From Atrichornis clamosus (taxonomy: Eukaryota > Chordata > Aves > Passeriformes > Menuridae): 64,000 nucleotides of DNA. Made by a program: the position numbers and the translations under genes. Shown in pieces: positions 38,415-50,220 of this stretch. Positions within the stretch are counted from its first letter, which is position 1, and every line of letters begins with the position of its first letter. The notes under the pieces were generated by a model, which was not told the DNA's origin, made no database searches, and saw only the letters and a program-made list of their open reading frames with translations. The DNA is taken from positions 1 to 64,000 of the forward strand of contig WBMZ01003287.1 of NCBI GenBank assembly GCA_013400975.1, written 5' to 3'.

Positions 38415-38802
38415 CTAGGAAGAAAGAAAAAACAACAAAAAGAACAAATTAACATTCACAACAGATGAATAAATCTATTAAAATATGCTTATACTAGCTT
38501 TAAGATACCTTAACTAGGAAAAAAAATGTATTCATTATTGGCTAGTTACCAGCAAGTTTTTTGTTTGAAACATAAGACAAAACATTAGTGCTCCACATGA
38601 AGTAACAGAAGTCGGTACGTGACAATCCTAATGCACTAGTGCAAACCTGATTCTCAAACTAACAAAGGACTGGAAAGTGACTGACTCTTACAGAGGGAGT
38701 TCACATGCCAACACAGAAGAACTCCCAGATTTTAAGCATTTTGACATTTCTTTCTTTTCCCTTTAGCTGTTTTGCAGATTTATTACAAAAAGCACAGCTT
38801 AC
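38415..38802 (-). other. FOXO1: FOXO1 intron 2 (within the 3'UTR)
   Basis: A 388-base intron between the coding exon and the 3'UTR exon. Donor: AGGAG then GTAAGC (GT at 38802-38801). Acceptor: a pyrimidine-rich TTTTTTCTTTCTTCCTAG ending at 38415. Splicing places the exon-exon junction only 13 nt after the stop codon, too close to trigger nonsense-mediated decay by the usual 50-55 nt rule. Human FOXO1 also has a 3'UTR intron, and the human-like text resumes just inside the downstream exon, which supports the call. Confidence 0.8.
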
Positions 38803-38815
38803 CTCCTACTACATC
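38803..38815 (-). other. FOXO1: FOXO1 exon 2, 3'UTR tail and splice donor
   Basis: Thirteen untranslated bases follow the TAG stop before the GTAAGC donor. Confidence 0.8.
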
Positions 38816-40162
38816 CTAGCCTGACACCCAACTGTGTGTGGTTGTCTTTACGCTGTGCTGAAAACTTTGGTTAGGCAATACACTGTCAAAATTAAAATCT
38901 AACGTTTCTCCATCCATAAGGTCATTACGGATAATCGACTCCATGTCACAGTCCAACCGTTCAATTAACATGTCATCTAAGTCACTGGGAAGCTTCTCCT
39001 GGTGGAGGGAAACAATTCCCACCCTCCCGTAGCCATTGCAACTGTTAACAGGGGCATACGGATTCATGGCATTCATCTGCATTGGGTGACTCATAGGCAC
39101 TTGTAACGAAGTCTTCACCGTCGACAAGCGATTTAGACCTGATGTGTGTGACATGGTGTTCACTGTGTGTGACAAGGCACGGCCATTGACTGCAGGTGCT
39201 GGCTGGTTATGTCCCTGGTGAGGGCGGGCGTTAGGGTTCATCATTTTGTTGTGGGGTGGCGGTTGGCTGCCGTAAGTCGGCATCACCGAGTTGGCGACCA
39301 TCAGCACGCTTTGGCCCAGCGCCCTGCCGCCAGCCTGGGAAACACCAGTGTCTACCGACGCCAAGATGTCATTGTGCGGCGGGGAATCGGAAGTCAGTAA
39401 CTCCTTCAGAAGTCCCGCAGGACAGTTATACTGGCTCATCGATCCATAGCTTGATTTACTGTCTTGAAGAGTCTGCATAGGAATCTGGGACAAAGAGTTC
39501 ATGCTAGCTTGAGCGTAAGTAAATTTCCTGTAGTCTGGGTTTGGTGAACCTATACTTGTGGTCGAGGATGCGAATGAGTAGCCTGGTGTTTGCTGCATCA
39601 GGGTAGCAGATGAAGACTGGGTCGACACAGTCATTGATGTATTAGGTGACAAGAGATTGAGATTATCCAAAAGATTTTCCATGTTCTCAGAATTACTCAT
39701 CTCTGAAAGGCTGGGTAGAGTAGAAGTCATTTTGGTAGCTGATGACGGGTATACCATGGAGTGTACATCCCCATCTCCAAGATCATCTTGCTCTGGCAAA
39801 ATAGGAGAAAGCCTTCCGCTAATTGTACTAGCATTAGAGCTCGTTCTAGGTCGAAATGTACTCCAGTTATCAAAGTCATCGTTACTGTGAGAGCTGGGAC
39901 TTGCAGGCCACTTTGAGAACTGTGATCCAGGGCTGTCACCATTTCCCTCTTGACCAGACTGAAGGGCTGCTTTTTTCTTGGCAGCTCTGCCTCTGCTTTT
40001 CGCAAACTTGCTGTTGTTATCCATGGACGCTGCTCGCCTCCTAGGAGATTTGCCACTCTTTCCTCCTTCAGGATTGAGCATCCACCAGGAACTCTTCCCT
40101 GTTCCCTCATTCTGCACTCTGATGAACTTGCTGTGCAGAGAGAGGTTGTGACGGATCGAATT
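38816..40162 (-). CDS. FOXO1: forkhead box protein O1, coding exon 2 (C-terminal 448 residues)
   Basis: FOXO1 is the insulin/AKT-regulated forkhead transcription factor that drives gluconeogenic, cell-cycle-arrest and stress genes in the nucleus. The exon starts at [13 protein letters not shown] after the acceptor CTGTTTTTCAG, in phase 0, and ends in [12 protein letters not shown] and TAG (38816-38818). This fixes it as FOXO1 rather than FOXO3/4/6. Numbering from the first exon residue (add 210 for human): end of the forkhead domain with wing 2, 1-45; AKT site RRRAAS, Ser46 (human S256); bipartite basic NLS, about 41-64; AKT/CK1 segment [17 protein letters not shown], Ser109 (human S319); Leu-rich nuclear-export-type segment, 161-171; LKELL coactivator/SIRT1 motif, 252-256; acidic C-terminal transactivation segment with DFNFDSVLP, 391-434. 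Human exon 2 encodes 445 residues, so length is normal. Exon 1 (T24 and the first half of the forkhead) is to the right of the window. An apparent ATG-started frame reaching 40291 is intron read-through. No frameshift. Confidence 0.98.
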   Translation of the reverse strand, partial: NSIRHNLSLHSKFIRVQNEGTGKSSWWMLNPEGGKSGKSPRRRAASMDNNSKFAKSRGRAAKKKAALQSGQEGNGDSPGSQFSKWPASPSSHSNDDFDNWSTFRPRTSSNASTISGRLSPILPEQDDLGDGDVHSMVYPSSATKMTSTLPSLSEMSNSENMENLLDNLNLLSPNTSMTVSTQSSSATLMQQTPGYSFASSTTSIGSPNPDYRKFTYAQASMNSLSQIPMQTLQDSKSSYGSMSQYNCPAGLLKELLTSDSPPHNDILASVDTGVSQAGGRALGQSVLMVANSVMPTYGSQPPPHNKMMNPNARPHQGHNQPAPAVNGRALSHTVNTMSHTSGLNRLSTVKTSLQVPMSHPMQMNAMNPYAPVNSCNGYGRVGIVSLHQEKLPSDLDDMLIERLDCDMESIIRNDLMDGETLDFNFDSVLPNQSFQHSVKTTTHSWVSG

Positions 40163-40190
40163 CTGAAAAACAGAATAGCATGTAAGAAGT
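40163..40190 (-). other. FOXO1: FOXO1 intron 1 splice acceptor
   Basis: The minus-strand TGCTATTCTGTTTTTCAG immediately precedes AATTCGATCCG. AG occupies 40164-40163. A T-rich tract precedes it, and the reading frame before it diverges completely from the FOXO1 forkhead sequence, which fixes the exon start at 40162. Confidence 0.9.
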
Positions 40191-41550
40191 GGAGAAAACA
40201 TGCATCTTTTATGGCATACTAATACTTGCTTTTGTAAACATACTCTCATTTTGCTAGAAAACACAGGGGTAATCATTAAATAAGAAAACATGCCAGTCTG
40301 GAAACATCTTTTATCCGCTCACCACTCTGAACTGGCTGAAACAAGCTTGCAGAGTTACCACGTCAGTTTGTCTGTTATCTGGCTTGATCACATCTGACAT
40401 TATAAAAAGTTAAATAAAACACTGAAAGAACTGAAATAGTTCTGAATAGAAATAGAAAGTTCTGAAATAAGAAAGCCACATAAAGGAGATAAAATAAAAT
40501 AGAGGCTCAAGAAGACAACTGAAGATCTCATTATCAGCTTCATTCTAATGAGTTGAACCTGACTGCATTTATGCATCTTTTAAAAATTATTATTTTATGC
40601 AAAAGCCAGGAATGCTAGATCCTGTTCTATGGTCCTTATGATCAATTCTCATCCTGCACATCCCTAAACCCTCCAGACGTGCAGCACACTAACTGTCACT
40701 ATTGCCACTGAGCATTAGTGAGGTTTGTATCACTTGTGTTATGAGAAAACACATAGAGAAAACCGCTTGAGGATTAAGTTCTAATTTTTATAAAGAAGCA
40801 TCACAAATTGCCTTAGAAATCATAAAAGATAAAGGAATGCAAACAGCCTACACAAAATTGCAATGAAAACCTCAGTATTAAAACCATCTTTGTCTTTCAA
40901 AATCAACATTTTAATATGCAAAATTGACTCTTCTAATACCTCAGGGCACCAGATACCTTGTGCCAAGACTGACCAGAGGTACAGGACCTTTTTGTTACCT
41001 CCTCAGCCATGAGTAACATTTCATATTTCATTCTTAAATTTTAAAAAAAAAATCAATAAAAATATCCGAAATGTTAGCCCACAGGTTGATCTGTTAACAG
41101 GAGACTAATCTTTGCATTTTCAAGCTGTAGATAAACCTATTTTTCCTCATATAATTTTATGCTAAGCACATGTGAAAAACACTGTATCATCAGAAAATCT
41201 TTCCTGTATTTTGACACAATTGCAACAAAAGGCCACAAGTTCACAGAGTGCTGAAAAAGGCAGCCATAGATCTTGGTAGAAGGGTAGGGCAGTAACGTCG
41301 TCTACGCGGAGGTCCACAAGCTTCACTAGGACTGCAATTCGTGCAGAACAGAGGGAGGGAACCACAAAACAACACATGAAATGTGTAAACCAGAAATTAG
41401 ACCTCAGTTGCAGATAAATCAGTAAACCAATGACTTGCCTTTCCATTAATAGAAATTTTTAGCGACTTGTCTAAAGAAACTTTTGAGGGAGCCAAAGTGG
41501 AAAGATTATTTCTAGAAAGCACTAAAGTAAGCCTGATCTTCACAAAAAAG

Positions 41551-41584
41551 CCAATTATTTCAAAATAGACCAATTATTTCAAAA
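41551..41584. repeat. short direct repeat, period 19
   Basis: CCAATTATTTCAAAA occurs at 41551-41565 and again at 41570-41584. Confidence 0.85.
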
Positions 41585-42409
41585 CACTATATGGCTGCCA
41601 GACCTACAAAAACCCTGTTCCATATTTCCTGTTTTCTGATCTTTTAACTCCCATCTATCTTAAGTTTTGAACCTGACATACAACACCCACTACAGCACCA
41701 AACCATGAGGATACAGCTCATGGAACATGCCTTATGAGGTAAACCAGTGGATGAGGGACACAGACACTCCTCTGGTCTCTGGCTGTTTTTGCTGAATTTC
41801 CCAGCCCACAGCGTTGCCTGTGAGAGCAGCATCTTCAGAAATGTCCTCCTTCACCATCACTTCTCTACATTTGCTCTCTCTGAGATGCACACCTTTCCCC
41901 ATTGCCTACACATCTTACTGATAGAAGAAAAGGAGCAAGGACCGTAAGAAGGCATGCCACGTGCAAACAATCATGTCATGGGCCCTGGTTTAAATCAGAG
42001 ACAACAGGCTCAAATTCCCCACAAGAGTCAGGAGATGTTTTGGACCATGGGAAGCCAACCAGACAAAGCAGGATTGGCCATCTGCAGAGCTCAACAGGAG
42101 TGGCTACTTTGGGGTCAAAGAGAAGATCTTCAGTAGATGAGGGCTGCAAGGAGGTGTTACAGTCCTGCAACACTTGACAGGCAGTAGTGTCTTGGGCCTA
42201 CCGCTCCCAGAAGTGCAGCTTCACCCAAATGGGCACAAGACACTCCTTGACAGCAGAAGACGGCAGAGCGTGGCCTCAAGGCAGCTGGCTGTTGAACCAG
42301 CACAGCAACGAGTCAAACCATGTGCCTAAACTCAGACACCTTTCCAACCTCTCTTCCAAAGAACAACCTTTAACAAATTATCCCAGTTAAACAAACACCA
42401 GTGACAATT

Positions 42410-42552
42410 CCCCATCCCTTGCAGTGTTCAAGGACAGGCTGAATGGGGGTTGGAACAACCCAGTCTAGTGGAGGGTATCCTAGCCCATGACAGAAAGGTT
42501 TGGAACTGGATGATCTTTAAGATCCCTTTGAACACAAACCATTCTATGATTC
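42410..42552 (+). mobile_element. CR1 LINE 3' end
   Basis: CCCATCCCTTGCAGTGTTCAAGGACAGGCTGAATGGGG, GTCTAGTGGAGGGTATCC, GAACTGGATGATCTTTAAGATCCC and CCATTCTATGATTC are successive CR1 3'UTR landmarks in sense orientation. About 140 bases, heavily 5'-truncated, antisense to FOXO1. Confidence 0.92.
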
Positions 42553-43419
42553 AAATGTTTCCTTACTCAATTTCTAAAGGAAGCAATTCTCTTAAGAAAC
42601 TAGGACTGTATCTCTTCACTGCAGGTAACCCTACAATCAAAACATAATCTTCAATCTAGCAACAAGGGTATTAGAGAAGGCCTTGGAATTTTATTTGCAC
42701 CAGGTGCAGCTAACATATAGGGAGGGTTAGCCTGGAAATCCATCTTCGGACTTGCCCACAGCCCCAGGGGTCGGCTGAGAAGACTCATGAGGCTGGCCTG
42801 ATGCAGCCCATTGTTTTCACTCAAGGGCCACAGCCGAATCTCTGGCTGACACAAGTCCAGCTCTAGAAATGTCGCAAGAAAGTTGCTCTGCACGGCTGTT
42901 GATTAAAAAACCTCCTGCGCCAGTTCATTTTTTTACTGTATTTTGTAAACATACCCAGTTGGCTCAGGATCACTGTTTACTATTAAAATAGGCATATCAA
43001 ACTTACAAACATCGGCCAGGCAAAACACCGTGACGAGGCTCAGCTCCCTCTTCTCTGCAACACAAGTGTTAAATATTTAAGAAATCGCTGCTATTCCTTA
43101 GTCATCAAAAATGTTATAATCTGGTATTATTCTACCGAGGACATTTGAGGTCGCTCTTTGAGTAACAGAGCTGTCTCCTAACTCTGCCAGCAATGAAAAA
43201 AAAATTTTCCTAACAGGAAAAGGTTTGCGGCCCAGAGCTTGTTACATAAATTCCTGTTTTTCACACAGCCAGCAGGACATTAAAGAAGCTATGATTTACT
43301 AACTTGGAAAAAGTGTTGAAGAGGTAAATCTTGTGAAAATATGCACTGCTGCTAATGATGTTGTGTCTACAAATCCTTGCCAGATGCAAACATGACCTGA
43401 TAAAAAACGATAGTTTCGG

Positions 43420-43560
43420 CAGCAGATCTTGGCAACCAGAGGAACGGCGTGGCTGTCACTGGCCGGGGCGCGCGGCGGCACCACCAGCCCCAGCACGCTG
43501 CGAGACGCCTCCAGCCATGGCTTTCACTTGGACTTCGACGCAAAGCCTTCCAAAAGCTGT
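43420..43560. promoter_or_regulatory. small CpG-dense patch in FOXO1 intron 1
   Basis: About thirteen CpGs in about 140 bases, centred on GGCCGGGGCGCGCGGCGGC (43461-43479), in otherwise CpG-poor DNA about 3.3 kb upstream of exon 2. It could be an intronic enhancer, an alternative promoter, or a chance GC spike. No splice donor of comparable quality to that at 60.48 kb was noticed beside it. Confidence 0.3.
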
Positions 43561-43963
43561 TCTGAATGACTCCAAAAACAAGCGTCTGCATTTTGAGGCG
43601 GGTCTCCACACAGTGGCAATGCGTGCCAGAGTGCATGGAGAGTAACCACACTGGAATTTTATCAAAATCTGGGTCAGGATGGCAGCCGGGCTGCTGCCAC
43701 CTGTGGAGCACTTCCTGGGATTGAGTTTTTGCCTCTGATATAAAGCAAACTTACTTCAGCCTTCAGGCCAGGAACTGTGGATATGCTTATGGCTACTTTC
43801 TGATTTAAGGCTCCAAATATGCAAAACCAGTATCAGCTATGTGCAATCTGACAAGTACATACCAGCTAATAAAACCCATGAAACCAAGAAAATTATTCCT
43901 TTGAATCTACACATTTATATCATTCAGCTGCATTTCCAACAGCTCTACTGATGTCTAATACTG

Positions 43964-44017
43964 ATTAAACCCAAGGTATTAATACCAAAAGATAAACCCA
44001 AGATATTAATACCAAAA
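43964..44017. repeat. imperfect 27-bp tandem duplication
   Basis: ATTAAACCCAAGGTATTAAT.. (43964-43990) is followed directly by GATAAACCCAAGATATTAAT.. (43991-44017), with three differences. The unit ends in ACCAAAA. Confidence 0.85.
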
Positions 44018-47000
44018 CATGCAACTTAAGTTTAACTTGACTAATTGTTGAAAAAAACGATATCCCTATCACAACTGAAGTTGCGGTATTTAATTATTTT
44101 TTTAGTAAATTGGTTTGGTGTTTACTAAAGGCGAAAAACACTTAGTTGCTTTGTTAAACTTGACAAAATTGTACTTAACAAAGCAAGACCATACAGTGAC
44201 ACTGGCTGTCTTTCCTCTCCACCTCAGCCCCTGAAACACCAAGAGGAGAGGGAATCACAGCAAAGGTCCCGCTGCAGAGCTCCTCTTTAACCCCACTGCA
44301 AACCTCTCCAAGCAAGACCTAGCTGTGGATCTGTGAGTATCTGGGGAGCTGCAAGCCCCCAAACTTGTAAAAGCACCTACCAGTGCTCATGGTCTCTGTC
44401 ACCCTCATACTCTCACCCATGAGCAAAGGCAGCACTCATCCAGCCACTGTGCCACAGTAGCCAACCAAAAGGGAAAATGAGGAATGGATGCAACAGTCAT
44501 TACACTTTACAAAAACAAGTGGATTTGCTATCAAGGTGCATATGCTGACAGCATTGCAATAAAGCACGCCACAGCACCTCAGAGAGTTTCACAAGCGCCT
44601 AGTAACAAAGGCAGGAGTTGGCCTTTGGAAGCAGATGCAGTCATAACAAACTGGGAGGCCATAGAAGCAACACTGCTTCCATAACACACAGGTCAAGGAT
44701 TTCTATTAAAATTAATAGTCTAATGACTGCCCACTAAGTTTTCATTCAGAAGACATCCCAGCAGTCCACTGCTTTCTCCACCTCATCCAAAGAGATTGTA
44801 TACACAACTTGCCAGGCAGCTTGTTCTACCATCAGTTGAAATGACTGCAGAATACAGAATGAGGTACAATACATTGACTGCAGTTCTCAGATCTCTTCAA
44901 ACAATATCTGAAACAGATTTGGAAGTTGGAAATAAACTTTCAGGGAATATAATATTCAAGACTGCTTCTGCAGAAGAGGGGAGGCTGCTTATTAATTTGA
45001 AGTGATAGTTGGAGGATGCTGCAATAGGAACATGCTCATGAAAAAAAGTCAGGGTTGAGGACTGGTAGAAGAGAAGAAGGTCAGACATCGACCAGCAAAC
45101 ACCATCACTGTTGGGAGGTGACTGCTGTGATCAGCGGTGGCTGGCACATGAGCCAGTTGTGGCAGCATGCTCTGCTACTGACAGCTTACAGCAGGATTCC
45201 AAACCAGCACTGTGGAGACAACACCAAAGCAAAGCTTTACAGCAGAGAAGTGAAGACCCCAGGATTTCCATATGCTGTTACAGAAGACATCCCACCTGTC
45301 TCTCTAGGTCTTTGTATGGGGACTCTACAGCAGGTCCAGATGTTCATCCTCCTCTTGGAGCCTCAGTGGCAAACACCACTCTATAAATAAGTCATCAAAA
45401 CCCCTGGGAAAGCATGCGAAGGAAAGGAAGTTCTCCAGCACACTTGCTTACGGTTTGTTCAGCATTAACAGCCCAACAGCAGCAGCAGGGGCTATCCATG
45501 GCAAGTGGCACCATGTGGCATCCATCTATCCAAGGCTAAGTTAGATCATGCCTGGCAAAACAGGCAGGTCTGCCTGCACCAGTTAGCTTGGATTTGCCTC
45601 AGAGCTAGTGTTGGACACTGAAAAGCACTTGGTGAACAGACAGCACACAGCTCTCTCTCTCAAACAAAGTCCTGATGCTACAGTGTTCACCAACACAGCC
45701 ACACATCTGGCTGCAGTGTCAGAGGCCTCAAATGCTAATGAAATAGCTAATTTTGCCAGCCTGTTGTGGCATTCTTTCATTACAGCTCAGAAACCTTCTC
45801 TGTTGTCCAGTAAGAGTATGGACAAAAAGCATGTCACTTAGCGTCAGGTCAAAGCGTCATATTTAGATGTTGGAAATTTGCCACCTGCAGCTGCATGAAG
45901 TTGGAAAGGCAGGATTTCCTCCCAAACAGGTCATGCTTTTTTGGGTCCTTTGTTCTTGGGGAGGTGCTTTTGTTTGACTTCATTTTTTTCTCCTGCACTG
46001 TTATACAGTTAAGAAGCATCAGTTGGAAAAAGTGAAGAAATACTTCTCTCTTACTAGAGGGACCTTGCACTGTTTCTCTGGGATTTCCATTACCCATGGT
46101 GGCATAGTGAGAGTCTTTCCCAGACCACCACAAAAGAAACATCACCTCCAAACATGGAGATACTTCCATAAACTGTTTCATATTGTAAGATTTCAGCAAT
46201 GCATCCCATTTTCCATGCATGAATGTACAAGAACAGGACTGCATGTTATTGCTATGTGGTTGCTATACGTGTCTCCTGAACAGAGAGGGGCTTCCTGTGG
46301 CCACACATCAGTGGCCTTAATCTAAGTCTTGTACATTCAGCATTCAAGTTCACAGATTTATACTATCCTATGCTTCCTTCTTAGCTGTCAAAGACTAAAA
46401 CACTTTGAACACTGAAGGTGCTTGGCCATCCTCCAGGTTGCATCCTGCTGCCACATGTGGCACCAGGGACTGGAGGGGATCTCCCAACCACTGGAGTTTT
46501 CTTCTCTGGAACATGATATGTGTAACAGAAAACACATGCCCAGCTTCCGACAGTGATGTTTAAGACTTGGCTCTGCATACTTTTATGTCAGAGCTGGCAA
46601 CTCTACCGACATGTATTTGAGTAATTCCCAGCTGCTATCCCCTATATCTTTGTCCTCATTCTAGGTAGACTCCTTGGAAGCACTTTTTCATGATGGCAGT
46701 TTGAGATGATAACACCTGCCTACTTCCCTACACAGGCATTTAGAAAGGATGAATGTCGAAACCATGAACAAGGTTCATAGTATGACAAGTATACACACAG
46801 GGCAGGCACACACCCGGGTTTTGTTTTACATAGGATGACCCCAACCAAAACTTCTTATGACCATTCTTATGTTTTCTGTACCTCCAAGAGAGAGAGACAG
46901 GGCCACAGCCAGGTTAATCATCACGTACATCAGTGCTAATACGGTGTTTTATAACCTTATTTATTTCTGTGAATACAACCAGGCATGATACATCACCAAC

Positions 47001-49194
47001 ACAGTGTACACCAAATATATAAACATTTTCTAGGATTTCAAAGTCAAGGAAACTAAGTGACACTGACTAGGAAAAACAGCAGGCAAAGATGCATACGAAA
47101 ATCATGAAACTGTTTTGAATGCACTTTCCTCTCTCTGGTAAAATAATCTGGGAAGTCAAGACAGCCATCAGGTCTGTCTAAAATCTATCCATTTTCAAGG
47201 GTGAAAGAAAGCCAACAGTAAGAATGCAGTGTAGTGTTATTAAAAAATAGGGAAATAGGCATCAGGATAAATGATGCTTCGTTTATCAACTTCATTTATC
47301 ACAATGTTGAAAGTTGTGAAGTATAGAAAATAAGGGAAGAAATAAGTTTCAGATAAAAAAATTCAAAGATAGCAGGGATAACTATTTTTGGTGATCCAGG
47401 CAAATCCTAATATTGCCTTTACAAAACTGATGCTGTAAGCTTTCTATTCCAACAGATGGAAAACAAGTGTTTGACAAATATAAGGGTTACATATTTGTAA
47501 ACAAACATTTCTGTTTTCAACAAATATGGAACACATATATGCGTATGCACATATACAGCTTGTGACAAAGAAGCATTTCCCAAGTTCACCAGTGACACAA
47601 GAGGCCAACAAGGAGGTTTCACTGAAGAGTTTCAAAGTCAGGATGCCCTTGCAACTTGGACTACTTCTCCAGTCTCAGACCTCTGGCCTTCACAAGCAGC
47701 CTGTGCAATTATGTCAGTAACACAAAAACAGCAAAGCAGGAGGACTCATGCATAACCTGGGTGACCAGACTGCAGTCCCAGGTGCTATCGTAGAAAAGCT
47801 GGTAAAGGATTCAATTAATAAAACATCAGAGGTCAGGGAAATAATCAGTCTTTCAAAACAGCAGCACAAAGCATTGGCCATTGTACGTACAAAAAAGTAT
47901 CTTTTGTTCAAGAAAGGTAAGCGAGGCAACACCTGCACCAGGCCAATGGCAGATGGAATGAGTGACAGTGCAGCCAAGGTTAGCACCATGCAGCACTGCT
48001 GAGGTGTGCTCATCAAAGGGATTAAAAGCACTAGAATCCTCTGCAGTGCAGCAAGCCGTGAGGAAGGCTGCTCTGATTCATGACAGGCAGGCAGCCCTTT
48101 GCAATGGGCTGTGGGCTCTAACGCAGTGACCAGGAATGCCACTCTGCAGGGACACAGGCACCACACAGCCGTAACGGTCTGAGGCAAAGCTGTCCTCAAA
48201 TGCAGAGCAAAAGCAGGTTATTGCACGGAAAATATGAATCACAATTATAAGCAAAAGTTATTAAACTTAAAAAAAAAAAAAATTGGAGAAAAAAAGTAGC
48301 AGTTCATCCGTACAATGACAGAATGACTAATAGCCCAGAATTTTATTCTACCACTGTAGTAAAGAGAGACTATGGGTATTTTTTTTTTTCAGCCAGTGGG
48401 AATAATTATGATCAGTAGGACAAAAAATGTTAATCACTCATTTCCTGTTTAACAGACAGCCTGTTTCACCTCTGCCACTCTCCACCGTTACACCCAATTC
48501 ATCACAAAGACTACAGAACTGTTTGTAGAAAGCTTCCCCCACCCCCCAGCTTTTCTTCTTTCTGAAACTAAGCTGCCTTTTATTGACATTCGTTAGCTCT
48601 AATGAAGAGGTACAAACGTGTATACATGCCAAATATATCAATGCTAATTAGACCAGCAGATCATCTTAAAAGGAACATTGGAAACATGTTCTTACCAATA
48701 AGAAGCAATAAGGTGAGAAATAGGCCAAGGTCTCATGCAAATCACAGAGGTGAAAAACATTGTAGTCTGAAAATAGGGCTCAGTTTTGCACTGGCCTTTG
48801 TGTGCACACAGAGAATTTCCAAGAAAAAAAAAACAAAACCAAAAACCTGATACAGTTACTCCAAAAGCTTTAACTGGATAAGTGATACAACAGTAAAGAT
48901 CCCTGCCTGAGAAGCCACATAAGCTTTACATGCTAAAATCTCTGCATAATAACCAAAGCAGACCTTTGCTGTTTCTCTAGGTAAACGTACAAGCAAACCT
49001 AGACCTCTGTTTGGTTTCAGCTGGATGCTTTACCAAGGAGACACACTTCTCCTCATTTTCATGAATTAAGATTATTTGCTTTCACAAAAACGCTGATAAC
49101 CCTAAGGGTTGAAACGATTGTCATGTCCCCATGGAGTTACAAGCAATGTGCTATTCACAACACAAAGTAAGTTAGAAGTGAGGCAGGTGAAGCC

Positions 49195-49216
49195 TGTATC
49201 CTGAAAGCAGGATACA
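49195..49216. repeat. short perfect hairpin, 9-bp stem, 4-base loop
   Basis: TGTATCCTG, loop AAAG, CAGGATACA. No flanking U-tract, mature-miRNA-sized arms or other context, so no function is proposed. Confidence 0.8.
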
Positions 49217-50220
49217 CTGGAGACATGGGCTATGTCCATGACACTTGCCCATGGGCTAGCCATGGCTGGAGAAGCTCAAGGATTGTCTGTATTTCTTACC
49301 CTGGGAAACAACAGAGCAAAGGGGATGTATAGACCCACCAGAATAAAAAGTTGTCTTGACTGAGCCTTTGCGTAGATTACAAAAAAAAAGTAAGAAAGGG
49401 AAATCCATCTCCTTATTACACTTGCATTAGCATAGCAGAGGGAGTCTTTTCCTTTAGCAAAGGACTAAAGAACTCACATTCTCTGGGCATGGATGTCACT
49501 GAATACCAGTTTTTCAGAAACAAAGAGTCAATGAAAGCAGCAAGCTTCCTTTGCAGCAGGGTTAGCTGTGCCCCACAGGAAATCCCTGGCTTGAGAAAAC
49601 TGCAAGTCTTGTAAAAAGAAGGGCAAAGCCTTTCATTTATAGGCTGAATGATATCTTAGGCTACATCTCACTATGCATGTGATCTTTATTTTGACTATAG
49701 CAAGTGCAAGGATAGAGTAGCAAAATTTTAGTATAGTCCCCAAAATTACAAGAAGGAAACTAAAGCAGAGTTGAGAGGAATTTTTGTTGTGTTTAGGGCA
49801 TTTTTAGAAACTATTTAGTGCATCTAGCAGTTAAGATGTTGAAGATTTCACATTTGTAAGGGGACAGTGTCATCTTAAAAATAACAACCACCCCATGGAT
49901 TTCACTTAATGTTGTAAATATCTGATGTTGATGTAGTAACCAAGAGAAACTGAGGAAAGAAGAAAGGGACATTTCTCTTTCCTTTAGTTTCTTTTTTATG
50001 TGAATACAGTCCAGTATATAAAGCCACTGGTTTATTTATTTTTCCTCTAGCCAATTTACCCTTTATCTGTCTCATACATAAAAAGAAAATGAAGATTTTC
50101 TTGTTAACAAAATAGTAGCAGAAAAATATAGATTTCTTAAGTTTTTATTAAAATATCTTAAACAAGATCATATGTATCTTCTCTTTAAATTCCTGCATGT
50201 CTGCAAATATATAAAGGATA

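Noticed and set aside
39209..40222. Several plus-strand and minus-strand frames overlapping FOXO1
   Set aside because: Antisense or out-of-frame shadows of the conserved FOXO1 coding exon.
40163..40291. N-terminal extension of the FOXO1 frame (43 residues, ATG at 40291)
   Set aside because: The frame crosses a clear splice acceptor at 40163; the residues bear no similarity to the forkhead domain that should precede NSIRHN. It is intron read-through.
47748..48002. 84-codon plus-strand frame with a lysine-rich, helix-like product
   Set aside because: Considered as a decayed retroelement or retrocopy, but no motif could be matched and a longer minus-strand frame overlaps it.
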